A stretch of DNA of 64,000 nt from Bugula neritina (lineage: Eukaryota > Bryozoa > Gymnolaemata > Cheilostomatida > Bugulidae): assembly GCA_964035545.1 (NCBI GenBank), contig OZ037766.1:12223722-12287721 (forward strand). Reading direction: 5' to 3'. The notes below the pieces were generated by a model. That model was not told the DNA's origin, did no database searches, and was given only the letters and a program-made list of their open reading frames with translations. Both the position numbers and the translations under genes were made by a program. Positions 1 to 11,659 of the stretch are shown in pieces; position 1 is the first letter of the stretch, and every line of letters begins with the position of its first letter.

Positions 1-909
1 CTTCAGCTAAGCAGATATACGCCAAGTATAAATATTAATTTTTTTTGGAAGGACAAATCATGGATCGGCCAAGATGGCAGGGAAAAAAGTAGTGAAGGAA
101 AGTCATAAGTTTGAAGAAAGAGAAAAAAATGGGACAGGGGAAGTAAAAGAAGACAAGCTGGCTCCAAAGGTGACGACTGAAGGTAAAGTTGAGGCAGAAG
201 TACCAAAGGGAGAAAACAAAGCAAAACTAGAAAATAGACTAGTTGAAAACGAAAAAACCATGCAAAGAGAAATTGATGAAATCAAAGAAGTCAAAGATAA
301 AGATAAAATTTTAGACCTAGAGAAAGATGGATTGGTGAAAGAAGGAAATGAGCGAAATGGCAAAAGAATAATTTTAAAGGTAGAAATTGCTAGTGAGATG
401 GTAGAGAAAGATCTGCTTGAGATGGGAAAAAATAAAAAAGAGGCTGAAAATATGTAAATAAGAAAGAATTTCCAGAAAAAGCAAACACTGAACAGAAAGA
501 AATTTGTGGTGACGTGACTCTGGAAGGAGAGTTCAGTAAAATTGTGAAAGGCGAGGACAGTGGTAGAATGACAGAGATAGCCAATGGACCTGAATTGGTA
601 GAAGGGAACAGAGTCAAAGAAGCTGGAGATGAAATCAAAACTAATGTATATAATGATGGTGAGTTGGGGTGCAAAATAGATGCATAAAACTTATTGCCTT
701 TGTTTAGCATCTGAAAGTTAAATAGTACCCTGTTGTTATATAATGCTTGACCTGTGTTATAAGAAGTATGAATACTATAAGCAACACTGACAATCCTCTC
801 TATTGTAGCAGAAAGAGTGGCAATAGAGGTCACTAATGGCAATTCAACAAGACTGAGGAAGTTCTTGCAGAGGGTTTTCCGCTGTTGCCGTGCACCAGAT
901 GAGGAATGA
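1..909 (+). pseudogene. 3' end of a Lys/Glu-rich gene, two exons, frame broken twice (possible assembly indels)
   Basis: The exon covering 1-658 is Lys/Glu-rich. It reads in frame 1 to about 88, in frame 2 from about 74 to 450, then in frame 1 again. Both shifts fall at runs of A: one A too many in the six-A run at about 86-91 and one too few in the run near 447-450. The exon ends at 658 with donor G|GTGAGT in phase 1. The last exon, 809-909, follows the acceptor CTATTGTAG and joins in phase. It ends in a basic, Cys-Cys-containing tail (RLRKFLQRVFRCCRAPDEE then TGA) that could be an amphipathic, palmitoylated membrane anchor (inference). An ATG at 74 (AAGATGG context) opens a 127-codon frame, but coding-like sequence also precedes it, so the true start is probably outside the window. 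I do not recognise the family. It could be a live gene with two sequence errors or a recent pseudogene. Confidence 0.5.
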
Positions 910-1301
910 TCAAATTTTTCTGTGGTTTATATATGTGTTTATCTTTTTTGTTAATATATAAATACATATGCAGTATCTTACAGTGTATAATATTATGCTA
1001 ATATTTATTTTAATTGGTGAAACATTAATTCCAATTAAAGAGAACATCCTTTTCTCTATCTGCAATGAATGATAAATTATAGCAATGCTTAGTTTTCCAT
1101 GTCTCTACTTTTAACCCAAGACCCATACAATAACACGCTGTGTTATAGTAAACAAGATGATATTCTAAACCCTCATAACAAAGTAGTATAAAGCATGTAT
1201 AAACAAAACACTTTAAATAAAAAACATTAGATTTATTTCTTATGAAGTATAGAAATAACTGCATATAAGACAACATAAAACATTATGACACACCAGCAGC
1301 T

Positions 1302-1358
<57 letters not shown>

Positions 1359-2539
1359 TTATGTTGTTAAACAAAGAGTTTTACATAAATATCTCACTTT
1401 TTATTATTCTAATAGTCATGGGTGACTAAATGATAAATAGAAATAATTGTAGGCTAAATCTTCTATGACTATGACCAGTAGCTGTGAATTACCTCTGTTT
1501 CACTTTGTTAACACAATTCACAGGCTATGTACTAGTGAGATATAGCCTGTTGTCCCTGCATTGGTATTGTTGTCTTGATTTAGGGATCTTCCAGTATAAT
1601 AAAAAGTATACTGGGTAGAGGAAGAAGATCTGGTACTGTCACCTTTGTCTTTCAGATTACCTGCAGAAATGTTATGCAAAATCCTTAACTGCAGAAATGT
1701 TATTAATAGAATATGTTACATGATTGAAGTTATTCTATTTAAATGGTGCATTTTATCACAAACACAACTGTACATTATTCTAGTCTTACTACATAATATG
1801 AAACTACAGAAAATTTCTTAGTAAGACCTGGCATTTATCAATTAAATGCTAAATTTAAGGCTGTATTCAATATAATGCATGATCATAATGAGAATTTACA
1901 CTAAATGCTGTCAAGTTCGTGCATATCATTGCACATTATATCGTAGGTATCATAGTATATCAAATTTATTGTATTTACATATCATATCATTCATCATTAT
2001 ATATCATATCATAGCATATTATATATTGTTATATATCACACCATATCAGCTATATTTGTCACAGTTCGTTAGTCTCAGTCACTAAGTTAGTTAGTATAAA
2101 GTATGCAAGTCAAATAGTACTAAATTTACTTCTCAGAAAAATGATGGAGTTTGTCAGCATGGTACTGGAACATTTGAAGGCTCATTCACTTGCTTTTCCT
2201 TCTCCTCCATTATACATATTTATGAGTTCCAATGCCTCCTTTACCTCTAGTATGACTATCATCTCTTGACCTCTAGTACTTGTACAAATTCCACCACTTT
2301 ACCTCTAACATGACTATCGTTTATCTCTTTACCTCCAGTTAGTTTATAATGATCTCAGCTTGTCTTAAATTCACCTCAACTGAAGCTGCTTTTGTTACAC
2401 TTGAAACAATTGTCAAAAAAAAATTTAATTAATTTAAATTGGTTATATTATTGACTTAAACCAAAAGATACCATTAGGACGATGATGGGAGTTGTCTACA
2501 CTTGATAAATGCTAACTATGGTTTGGAGTGACATTCAAA
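910..2539. other. AT-rich intergenic stretch
   Basis: No exon-like reading frame with splice signals was seen. It holds a (TA)n microsatellite at 1303-1354, a low-complexity block of CATATCAT-like words at about 1,960-2,050, and at 2,230-2,340 a short imperfect repeat of words like TTACCTCTARTATGACTATC. Confidence 0.5.
1303..1354. repeat. (TA)n microsatellite
   Basis: An uninterrupted TA dinucleotide tract of about 50 bp. Confidence 0.95.
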
Positions 2540-3330
2540 TTATTCATGCAGCTTTTTCTTTCCTGTTTGTTCACCAAATAATGTTTATGTGCAAGGGCTA
2601 AAATCAAAAACTTCAACACATGAGCATGGCATGTAATATTATGCCAATTCCACTATTAATTTACTAATTTCTCAATTATAAAACCATATACTAAGCTATT
2701 TAAAGAGCTCGAAATTATATGTTTGGTACTTGATGTAGTACTTATTTAGAGCAATTTCCACGTATAAGATCATGATACCTAATTCATTTGAAATTTGCAT
2801 ATTTCAACTTCAACTTTTTTCAAGTAATAGATCTATTGTTTTGAAATATGTATTTCATACTCTTTCTTAAACATTGCATTTACACTGTAGTCTACATACC
2901 GTGATAGAGCAGATATAATAATTTAGTGTAATTATGTTAACCTGCCGCAGCAGTCATATTATTGAAAGCCTCAAGGACATGTAATGGGCAGACTTAAGTA
3001 TTGATGGAATATTTTAGTGAACTGGTGGAAGATCTCAGAGGCGTAATTTGTGAAATACAGAAGTACTTAAAGTTAAAGTTGAACAGAGTTTAAGTTAAAG
3101 AGTTGAACATAAACCACACCATAGTTGCAGAGAGCTCACTCTGGCACTTAGACTATACTACCTGCTGCTAATTTATTATTACTACTTCCACTTTTAACTG
3201 ATCTTGGCAGACTCCATAGGAATTCCATTCTGCTTGCCCCACCCCATTTTTATTTCAATTTGCACACAGATTGGTCATTTTTAGTTGAAACAAGGTGTGA
3301 GACTTACAGCCATTTTAGATCTATTTTACA
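2540..3330. repeat. Diverged direct repeat, copy 1
   Basis: This block aligns by eye in the same orientation with 4,715-5,560. Shared landmarks are TTTCCTGTTTGTT, GGGCTAAAATCA, GAACATGGCATGTAATATTAT, CTTGAAACGTTG-like text, TAGAGCAGATATAATA, GCAGTCAT..TTATTGAAA, and TTGGCAGA.TCCATAGGAATTCC. No coding potential is seen, so it is probably an old transposon or a segmental duplicate. Confidence 0.7.
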
Positions 3331-3639
3331 TACAATAGTGTGGAACGGAAATTTAAACATAAACTTAAATAACTTAAAGATGTAAGTACGTATAATGAAT
3401 ATGCAATAAATGTATAATGAATGTGAATGAATGCTTGTATTTACTTAATTGAATTTAATTTGTTGAACAAGAATTTTGAATGTGATTCAGTTGACCTAGG
3501 ATATTACGTAAAATGATATTGGAGTTATCTTCACTCGACAAATGTTTGATTTTGGTTTGGCTTTAACAAAATTATTCATGCAAAGATAATATGTGTGGTT
3601 CTATGTTTGTGTAATGGTAGCAACTCTAAACTTTAATTT

Positions 3640-3691
3640 TCAGGAAACAAATTTAGGACCTGCCCCTTCGAAGAATGAAACTATAGATTCT
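3640..3691 (+). other. Possible orphan micro-exon
   Basis: The acceptor-like TTTAATTTTCAG is followed by 16 open codons (ETNLGPAPSKNETIDS) and a weak donor TCT|GTATAT. Only one frame is open. It might be an upstream exon of the gene starting at 13,464, but the phase does not join directly to the next candidate exon (4,182-4,248). Confidence 0.2.
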
Positions 3692-4181
3692 GTATATTAT
3701 GTATATAAATATCTATTTGATGATAATAACGTGGAAACAAAATTACAATAATAACAAAAATGACAACCAAACCAAAAGAAAAAAGTTCCAGCAACCCTTC
3801 GAAATCTTGCTGTGTTATAGGATACTGGCAACTTACAAAGTTAATAAGCCTTCAAATATAAATTCGAACAGCTTCAACATTAAATAACTTTTCTCAATTT
3901 AAAAAAGTTTTTTTCAAATATATGTAAATTTTGCAGCTCTTTTTTTTCTTAAACAAAAAATAGTAGGAAGGTCAATGTATCTTCTCAACATAAAAGAAAA
4001 AAAATGAAGTTACTTACTGGAACTGTTCCGTTTGCTCTGCGCCATCATGACAAATATTACATAATATGTGTATATCAACTATATTAACTGCACTACTACG
4101 AACATTGTTCTCCTCTCTGCACTGCTGCTGTTTCTGCCTGCTTTTGTTGTCCCCATCTCTATTTCTTCCTCTTTTTTATAG

Positions 4182-4248
4182 GTAATTTCCTTGGCAAAGT
4201 TTTGAGTTCCAAGGGTATCGGTGACAACCGACAGATTAAATTGGTTAG
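4182..4248 (+). CDS. Possible orphan internal exon (22-23 codons)
   Basis: A strong polypyrimidine tract and acceptor (CTTCCTCTTTTTTATAG) precede 67 bp that are open in one frame. The reading is [20 protein letters not shown] followed by V and a split codon, ending at a good donor AG|GTAAGA. It enters in phase 1 and leaves in phase 2, so it cannot join the phase-0 exon at 13,464 without another exon between. No family is recognised. It is kept because both splice sites and the composition look real. Confidence 0.35.
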
Positions 4249-4389
4249 GTAAGAGTTGCCAGTTGGCTTACAGCACCAGATGGGGGTTGCATGGTTGATG
4301 TAAATGGGAGTTGTTGGTGAAAATTTGTTGGCTCATCTTTGTATAAGGATCTTTGAATTATGCAGGTTACATCAATATTAATATTAAAG

Positions 4390-4515
<126 letters not shown>

Positions 4516-4518
4516 TTA

Positions 4519-4527
<9 letters not shown>

Positions 4528-4567
<40 letters not shown>

Positions 4568-4568
4568 T
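4528..4568. repeat. (AAT)n microsatellite
   Basis: An uninterrupted AAT trinucleotide run of about 13 units, next to the long (AT)n tract. Confidence 0.95.
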
Positions 4569-4714
4569 AATGCATCAGCCAATGTTCACGCGCTGACTTT
4601 TGTAACATGATGTAACATGTAATATCAGACTATATCAATTAGGCTGTATAATTCAAGCATATAAAATATTGTATATCATCCATATGTTAACATGACTGCA
4701 TATATAAATCCCAA

Positions 4715-5560
4715 CTTAATTTATTCCTGTTTGTTTCCCAATTAGTGTTTTATAAAGGGGCTAAAATCACAAATTCCAACAGGTGAACATGGCATGTAAT
4801 ATTATTCCAATATCACACTTACTTGTATAAAACCACATTACTAAGTATATCATAGTTGCATTGTTAGTAATTAGTTAGTAATCATATGTTTGGTATATTA
4901 ATGCATTCCTTATTTAAACCAATTTTCATGCAAGATTATGATATTTAATCCATTCAAATAATAAGTCTATTTCTTTCAATTATGTATTTCATACTTTTTC
5001 TTGAAACGTTGTAGGTACACTGTAGTCTTCATTCCGTGATGGAGCAGATATAATAGTTTATATAATTAGATCAACCTGTCACAGCAGTCATCTTATTGAA
5101 ACTCTCAAGGAAATGGGCAAGCTTCAGTATTGAAAGAGCCATATTTTAGTGAGCTGGTGGAATATCTAAAAGGCATAACTCGTGAAATACAGAAGTAAGA
5201 GTTAGACATAAACAGAGACACTTCATTTTGCAGAAAGCTCACTATGATACTTAAACTATCTTAGATTGTAAATTTAACATCACCACTTTTACTTGTAATT
5301 GGTCTTGGCAGAATCCATAGGAATTCCATTGTATTTGACAACCATATTCTTTTTTGCATAATAGTAAAAAAAGGGATGTAAGGCATACAGCCACTTCAGA
5401 TCTAATTTGCACACTTAATAGAATAGTTTGCTCAAAAATAACTGTCATGAGACATGCCTCACCTTTGGTGCCTTAATATGTGGGTGTGAGACTTGCAGCT
5501 GTTCCAGATCTAATTAACATGCAATAGGATAGTTCTGATGTTTTTTTAAATAACTGTTTA
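4715..5560. repeat. Diverged direct repeat, copy 2
   Basis: Second copy of the block at 2,540-3,330, in the same orientation. It is followed by a shorter internal reiteration: words such as AATAGAATAGTTTGCT and CCAGTTTTACTCCA recur near 5,420-5,620 and 5,725-5,830. Confidence 0.7.
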
Positions 5561-5998
5561 TGAAACGTGGCCTACCTTAATTTCAACCAGTTTTACTCCA
5601 GCTTATAAACTTTATTATAACTGGCATATTAGTATTAGATGTTGCTTTATTTACTATAAATACCCCATATCACTGTGGAGCATCTACTCTGCAAAAAGAT
5701 AAAATGCTTGGTATTTTTTTGATCTGACAATAGAATAGTTTGCTAAAATAAATGTTATGGAACTTGACTTACCTTTGATGCCAACCAGTTTTACTCCAAC
5801 TTATAAACTCCACATACTCAAATTATTAACTCTATTATAACTATTACTAGCATATTAGTATTAAATGTTCGCTTTATTATGCTATGTCACTGTGCAGTTG
5901 GATCTTCTCTGCAAAAGATGAAATGCTGAGTATTTTCTTAATCTGACAGGTACAATGATTAAATTGTCGCCTCTCTGATGATATTTTGATGCCGTAGT

Positions 5999-8127
5999 GC
6001 AGGGATGGGCAAATGTTTTCGAAATGGGGCCAAATCTCAAGATTTAAGGCGTAAGAAGGGCCAGGTTTGTTCGTTGTAAATTCAAGGTGCAGGGCTAACG
6101 GGGGGGGGGGGGGGAGGGGGGCACAATGAGCCAATTTTGAATTTTTCGCTCTCATTTGTCTGTTTTTCAAGTTACTAGTTCAATAATCTCTAGTATAAAT
6201 GCTGCATCTGTTGTCTGTTATAGGTATCAGTTGGTTGTTTCTGTCTCTTTCACAACTTTCAGAATAAGGAAATTTTCATGTCAAAAAATGGCCCAATGTG
6301 CCCCGGTACCGGGTACAATGGACCGCTGGGTGGGACACAACAAATATATTGAAACTTTCCTGATTTGGCTGCGTCTGATCTTTATTTATTTAATATTACA
6401 AATAAATAAAAAATATTCTTTCAGATCTATAGCAAAGATCATGTTTTAGCTGTACAGTTTGTGCCACCACGGATAGCAGGGGGAGGCAAAATCAAACGCA
6501 CATCACTCATTTCTACGTGCCATTATCACTACTGTTTAGAACTAAAAATGTTTTTTCTATTTCCACTTCACAGGACCTTTCATCAGTAACATGTACTAAA
6601 AAATTCCGAGTAGACTTTTTTCTATGAACTGTAGCTCAGGTGCATGGCTGAGGTTTGTGACTGAAATACGGAAGGGGAGAGGGAGGAAATGAGCAAATCG
6701 TAATTTATTTTAGTCAAATACATGTATATTTCCTCAATGATATAATATATAATGAATATCACGACTATCCACTATAGTAGCAACAGCAGAGTGTTTTGTA
6801 TTATGTATAAAATGGCAAAGCTATAACCTCACCAGATGTATATATTAGGGGAGCTTCACTTTGTAGTTTGGTAGTCTTACCATGATATCTTTTGATATTT
6901 TACAAAAAGGTCATAAATGGTTATATCTATAGATTTTAGTAACATTTCATCTAACTCTTGGGGCAAACAAACTAATAACAGTGATCAGGGTGCAATGATC
7001 AGCGTGGCCAATTGTGCCCCATGTGGCCAAGTTGAAAATAAATGTGGCTAAAGGAAAATTTATTTTAGAGTTTGCTGTTTTACTAGTTAAGCAATGTAGA
7101 GACAAGCAATGGCAACAATATCAGTAAAATCTAGGCTTGTTACCTTTCAGTGTAAAAATGTATAGAGCTTCAACGACATCTTCAAAAATTTACAAAAAAG
7201 TAAGTAAAAACAGTTTTTGACTTGCCTCTTCAACATGTATGCTCCGCAAGTGTTGAAACTACAATGGCTGAATAATTATGTCAATACTTTTTTATTAAAA
7301 AAATAACTACAACTCTAAGTTAATAAGTTCTCTCACAATTTGGCCCGCTTTTTGTACCCCTATGGCTGTTGTGCTCCCCCCTCCCCCTTACCTCTACAAT
7401 GCTGCATTACTAAGTGCATATATAAATTGCTTTTTTCCAGTTTTCTGGGCTGAAAGTATAAATTGCAGAATGTAGCTTGTAGATGCGGAATACAAAAAAT
7501 ATGACAGTTTATTAATTTAACAACAAGTTGTATATAGTTTCCTAAGCAAGAAAGCAGCAAATAATATATTGGGTACACTTATAGTACTGAAATTAGTGAG
7601 AAGTATGAAAAACACTTTTGTTAGCCATAATAACACTAATGTCACTGCTAGCAATGGGTTCATGTGTGGCTACTCGAAGCAAATCTTGCAGATGCCCATT
7701 GGTGAGCGTGTTCTATTACTATTTTTATATGGTTCATGCTAGAAAACATGCATTCAAATTTATAAGTATAACCAAATATGCTCAGTACTCTTAGTCCAAG
7801 TTTAGCTATTGAAGGGTACTTCTCACTGGTTACTGGTGAAGTGTAAAAACTAACTGTTGTTGTTGCAGCAAAGTGATAAATTGATCTGTTACAGCATGGA
7901 CATCACATAACTCAAGTTGTAATGCTGCTATAATTGTGCTCACTGAAGCGTGATTATTAGTTTCAGCAGCTATGCATTGGCCAGAATCTTCCCATGAGTC
8001 ATGTTCATGATTGGCCGGTGTTGCTTAGTACACACATTATTAGAATTGCTAGTGATTGGCTGAGGGCCTGATTAAAACAGTAGAAGGGCCTGATGTGGCC
8101 CGCGGGCCGCCATTTGCCCATCCCTGC
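5999..8127 (-). mobile_element. hAT superfamily DNA transposon, degraded
   Basis: The ends are perfect inverted repeats of 15 bp (GCAGGGATGGGCAAA and TTTGCCCATCCCTGC), typical of Charlie-like hAT elements. They are flanked by an 8-bp target-site duplication with one mismatch (5991-5998 GCCGTAGT, 8128-8135 GGCGTAGT). The inside right end contains the hAT-typical CCCGCGGGCCGCC stretch. A poly-G run of about 13 lies near 6,101. A transposase relic on the - strand lies near the right end (separate entry). The unit is 2.1 kb with no intact transposase, so it is not autonomous. Confidence 0.85.
7600..7805 (-). pseudogene. Relic of the hAT transposase C-terminal dimerisation region
   Basis: Read on -, one frame gives LRVLSIFGYTYKFECMFSSM followed by NHIK, and after a frameshift LTNGHLQDLLRVATHEP. 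This is the pattern of the C-terminal hAT dimerisation domain (Cys-E-x-x-Fs-x-MNHIK then LTnehLq..lr.at) of GTF2IRD2/FAM200/ZBED-like transposases. The frameshift and the lack of upstream coding sequence show it is dead. Confidence 0.7.
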
Positions 8128-8135
8128 GGCGTAGT

Positions 8136-9307
8136 GTGATATAATCAACCACGCCCTTTAACCCTTTGCTCGAAGGTGACTTTACAAAAGAAAAGATAAC
8201 TCTACGTATGCAACTAAGGACAAGGTCAAAGTATGCGTATAGTCATCTCGCCTCTAGGAGATTGTTAATAATTATTATCATACATCAACTTTTAAACATA
8301 CAAGTGCATGTAATTAGCTTAAAATTAATGTAAGTGCTAAGTGTTTCGGAGATAGTAACTGTAAAGGCAATCACTATCTTATTCAACTTTTACGGTACAG
8401 AAGCAGTTGATAGTGTGAGTACCTAAGGCTGATTTTCCTCTCTTCCCAGGTTGAGGTTTTAATTTTACTTTTACTTTTACTTTTAGTTTTACTTTTCAAG
8501 TTTTTAAGTTTTTAGTTTTTATAGTTTTAATTTTTATTTTATATTATAACCATAAGATGATGATAATAATGTGGATATTCATTATCATTCTCATTTTTAA
8601 TTCATATTCATATTGACTTTGATATTCACATTCAGTGATTCACTCAATTTGATTTATTAATATTCAATTTCATGTTGATATTCATACTCATACTGATATT
8701 CAATCATATTGTATTAGTATTACTCTATTACTATAAGACTTAGTATTACTATTAGTAATGCTAAATATAATAGTAATACTAATAGTAATACTAGCCTAAT
8801 AGTAGTGCTAGTAGTACTAGTAACACTTACACCTATTACTGTGACCTATGTTTATACTTATAGTTATACTAATACTTTTAGTTTTAGTCAATTTACTAAT
8901 TTTGACTAACTAAGCGACTAAGACATGATTCATTTTATTTAATGATCATAATGATAATCATAATGGTAACCAGGTAATGAAGGTCATTATAATTTGTATT
9001 TCTATTAGGATTAGTATTACTATTAGTATTACTCTATTACTATTAATTTTATCATTGGTATTAATACTAACAGTACTAATTCAGTAAACATAATGCTAAT
9101 TGAATAATGTAGTATTACTATTACTATTAGTTATTTGTATTCACTGAGCAAGAATATCACAGTCACTATCATAGTCATAGTAACTGAGTAACTTAATGCT
9201 TGCTATCAGCTATGTACACTAGGTTGCTAGGTAGTCTATAGACTATCACACTTACAGGGAATATTGCTCCATCAACTTCTCTGCAATCCAGAGGTAGTAT
9301 AACGGAG
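8136..9307. other. Low-complexity intergenic DNA
   Basis: Simple-sequence words dominate: TTTTAC repeats at 8,458-8,520, ATTCATATTC-like words at 8,600-8,700, and TACTATTAGTATTAC-like words at 8,720-9,130. A possible 41-bp exon lies at about 9,256-9,295 (TTACAG acceptor, GTAGTA donor), but the evidence is too weak to call it. Confidence 0.5.
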
Positions 9308-9433
9308 TCATTTCAGATAGACGTTTCCCAGTTAGACGCTAGGCTTTCCACGGGGAGATATTTATTTATTTTAGTACGATATATGTATTTTGTTTGGGTT
9401 TTGGGAAAGGTCTAACTGGGAAGCGTCTATCTG
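9308..9433. mobile_element. MITE, AGTTAGACG family, short form
   Basis: Long terminal inverted repeats: CAGATAGACGTTTCCCAGTT at the left pairs with AACTGGGAAGCGTCTATCTG at the right. The core contains TTTATTTTAGTACGATATAT, as in the copy at 42,371. About 126 bp and non-coding. Confidence 0.75.
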
Positions 9434-9490
9434 TAAGTACATATTATAATTGACTTTGTGCTTCATTTGCTGTAAAATTAGCTGAAGGTG

Positions 9491-9924
9491 TCATTCCAGA
9501 TAGACAACTTCCAGTTAGACAACCAAATTCTAATTAGACGTCTCCCCAGTTAGGCGACCCCAAATATTGCTGTCAATTGAATGAATATAATGTAGAAGAA
9601 TGGTCTAAGAAGTATATTGTATTATTTCAAAAAAATTAGGCATCTTATGGATATGGCATCAGTAAACTGTTGGAGCAATAGTTTCAATGAGTCATAATAT
9701 TATGCACATAGCTTCAGTTATACACCTATACATGGTGTCAGTTAGACACCTGTGCACATGGATTCACATGAAACCTAAATAAATACAACTAGTACCAAAT
9801 GCCATTAAATTTAATTTTGTTAATTCTTCATATTTTTTAAAGTCGTCTAAATGGAAGTCGTCCAGTTACAGGTCGTCTAAGAGGACTAGATTAATGGTTG
9901 TCTAACTGGAAGTCGTCTATCTGG
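9491..9924. mobile_element. MITE, AGTTAGACG family, diverged long form
   Basis: The left end CCAGATAGACAACTTCCAGT is mirrored by ACTGGAAGTCGTCTATCTGG at the right. Extra internal copies of GTCTAA..GGAAGTCGTC stand near both ends. The interior is AT-rich and non-coding. It lies 57 bp from the short form at 9,308. Confidence 0.7.
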
Positions 9925-10016
9925 ACTAAAACCATAATTAAATCTGTATTCAGTATTGACTATAACTCTAACTAAGAGTAAGAGTCAGAGTATCGCCATG
10001 ACTGATGCCAATGACA

Positions 10017-10073
10017 TAGTTCAGTATGAATTAGCATTAGTATCAAATAGTAATACTAATTCATACTGAACTA
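10017..10073. repeat. Near-perfect palindrome (cruciform-prone)
   Basis: The left arm TAGTTCAGTATGAATTAG is mirrored by CTAATTCATACTGAACTA around a short centre (CATTAGTATCAAATAGTAATA). Arms are about 23-26 bp. No coding role is seen. Confidence 0.7.
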
Positions 10074-10179
10074 TACCTTACTAAACTATCACTAGGAGTA
10101 TAGTCATTGATTCTGACACTATGACTATGGGCTATAAGTGTAACATCAGTATAAGCATTAGTATTATCTATATTAATAG

Positions 10180-10963
10180 CCATATGCACATGCGACACTG
10201 CCTTTGTTGCCCACTACCATCAGCAGGCTCAAGAAATCATCACCCGTTTTGCAAGATCTGCCAAAGACTTTGGACTAAAGATAAATATAACCAAAACAGA
10301 GATGATGTATCAACCACCACCAGGAGAACATGATGAGAGAGAAAAAATCAGTATAGATGGAGAAATCCTCAACAAAGTCAAGAACTTCAAATACCTTGGC
10401 TCAACCATCACAAACAACAACAAACTTGATCAAGAACTCCAATTGAGAATGTCAAAGCGTCACAAACTTTCGGAAGGCTACGAGAAAGGGTTTGGGATAA
10501 CGGAGACCTGACAACCAAGACGAAATGTGCAGTCTACCAAGCCATTGTTTTATCTACACTGCTATATGGAGTGGAGTCATGGACAGTCTATAAGATCACG
10601 GCACACAAGCTAAATACCTTTCTTATGAACCAACTAAGACAGATATTGTCAGTGAAATGGTGGCACTTTGTATCTAATATGAAGATCCTTCAGAAAACCA
10701 ACACTACCAGTCTATATGACACCCTCATCCAAAGAAATCTAAGATGGGCCGGACATATCAACAGATTAGACAACACCAGGATCCCAAAACAGGTTTTATA
10801 CTCACAACTAACAGAAGGCTCCCGTGACATCGGCAGACCGAGGCTCCGTTACAAAGATACCATTAAACGCAACCTTAAAGACAAGGGGATATCTCTCAGC
10901 AAATGGCAAAAGCTGTCACTTGACAGACTCAGATGGAGACAAATGATACACCAGAAGTCATAG
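10180..10963 (+). pseudogene. 5'-truncated LINE reverse transcriptase relic 1
   Basis: The reading starts just after the catalytic YADD site (DTAFVAHYHQQAQEIITRF then AKDFGLKINITKTEMM) and continues as NFKYLGSTITNNN. After a frameshift near 10,455-10,466 it goes on with LTTKTKCAVYQAIVLSTLLY, then GVESWT, and ends with NLRWAGHINRL and GRPRLRYKD. This is the thumb/C-terminal region of non-LTR retrotransposon ORF2 proteins often annotated as endonuclease-reverse transcriptase. The palm catalytic Asp pair is lost, the 5' part is missing and one frameshift is present, so it is not active. Confidence 0.8.
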
Positions 10964-11037
10964 TCGGACACGACAGACAGCAAGATGATAATGATGATGA
11001 TGCACATTGTGCTCTTTAGTAATACTAAGAGTAGATG

Positions 11038-11473
11038 TCATCCTACATGGACTCTTCCCAGTTAGACGCTATTTATTTATTTTGGTACAATATATATTTT
11101 ATGTGCAATTTATTTGAATATCATTAAAATATATGTATATTTAAATAAACTTGGATCAATTGCTTGTTATTTAGCACATAAATAAATTCCTTTGGTCTGC
11201 ATAAACTTATTAATTTTGCATTTTCTATACTTCTTGCTGCTTGAAAAGATATTTGTTAATAAATATTCATTAAATATAATGTATATTATTAATGTTATTA
11301 CTGGTTTGTTGTCCCACATAAATCCGTTAAAGTTGGAATATTATTCCAGATAATTTATATTTACTATTATAGCTATTAGCATATTAGCTATTTAGCAATA
11401 AATCCAACAGTTATATAGGTATTTTACTATATATGATGGTACCAAAATAAAAAATAGCGTCTAACTGGGATGA
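11038..11473. mobile_element. MITE, AGTTAGACG family, 0.44 kb form
   Basis: It starts TCATCC..CCCAGTTAGACGC and ends GCGTCTAACTGGGATGA. The interior (TTTATTTATTTTGGTACAAT, GTGCAATTTATTTG, TTGTCCCACA) matches the element at 51,410-51,880 by eye along its length. Confidence 0.75.
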
Positions 11474-11659
11474 AACCTAAGAGTAAGCTTACTAGACACT
11501 AGTACTACTAATATTAGTATTGGTAATTTGACATTAGTACTAGTAAGTTAAGTATGAGTGCAGCTATAAGTGCAACATTAAGTTTATTTATAACTCTATA
11601 GTCTACGTAATAATTTTTGACTATTAGTATTTATTAAAGCTATACTCATAGTGCTTAAA

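Noticed and set aside
5877-6449. 97-codon frames around the hAT left end
   Set aside because: They run across the transposon terminus and the poly-G tract, so they are chance frames.
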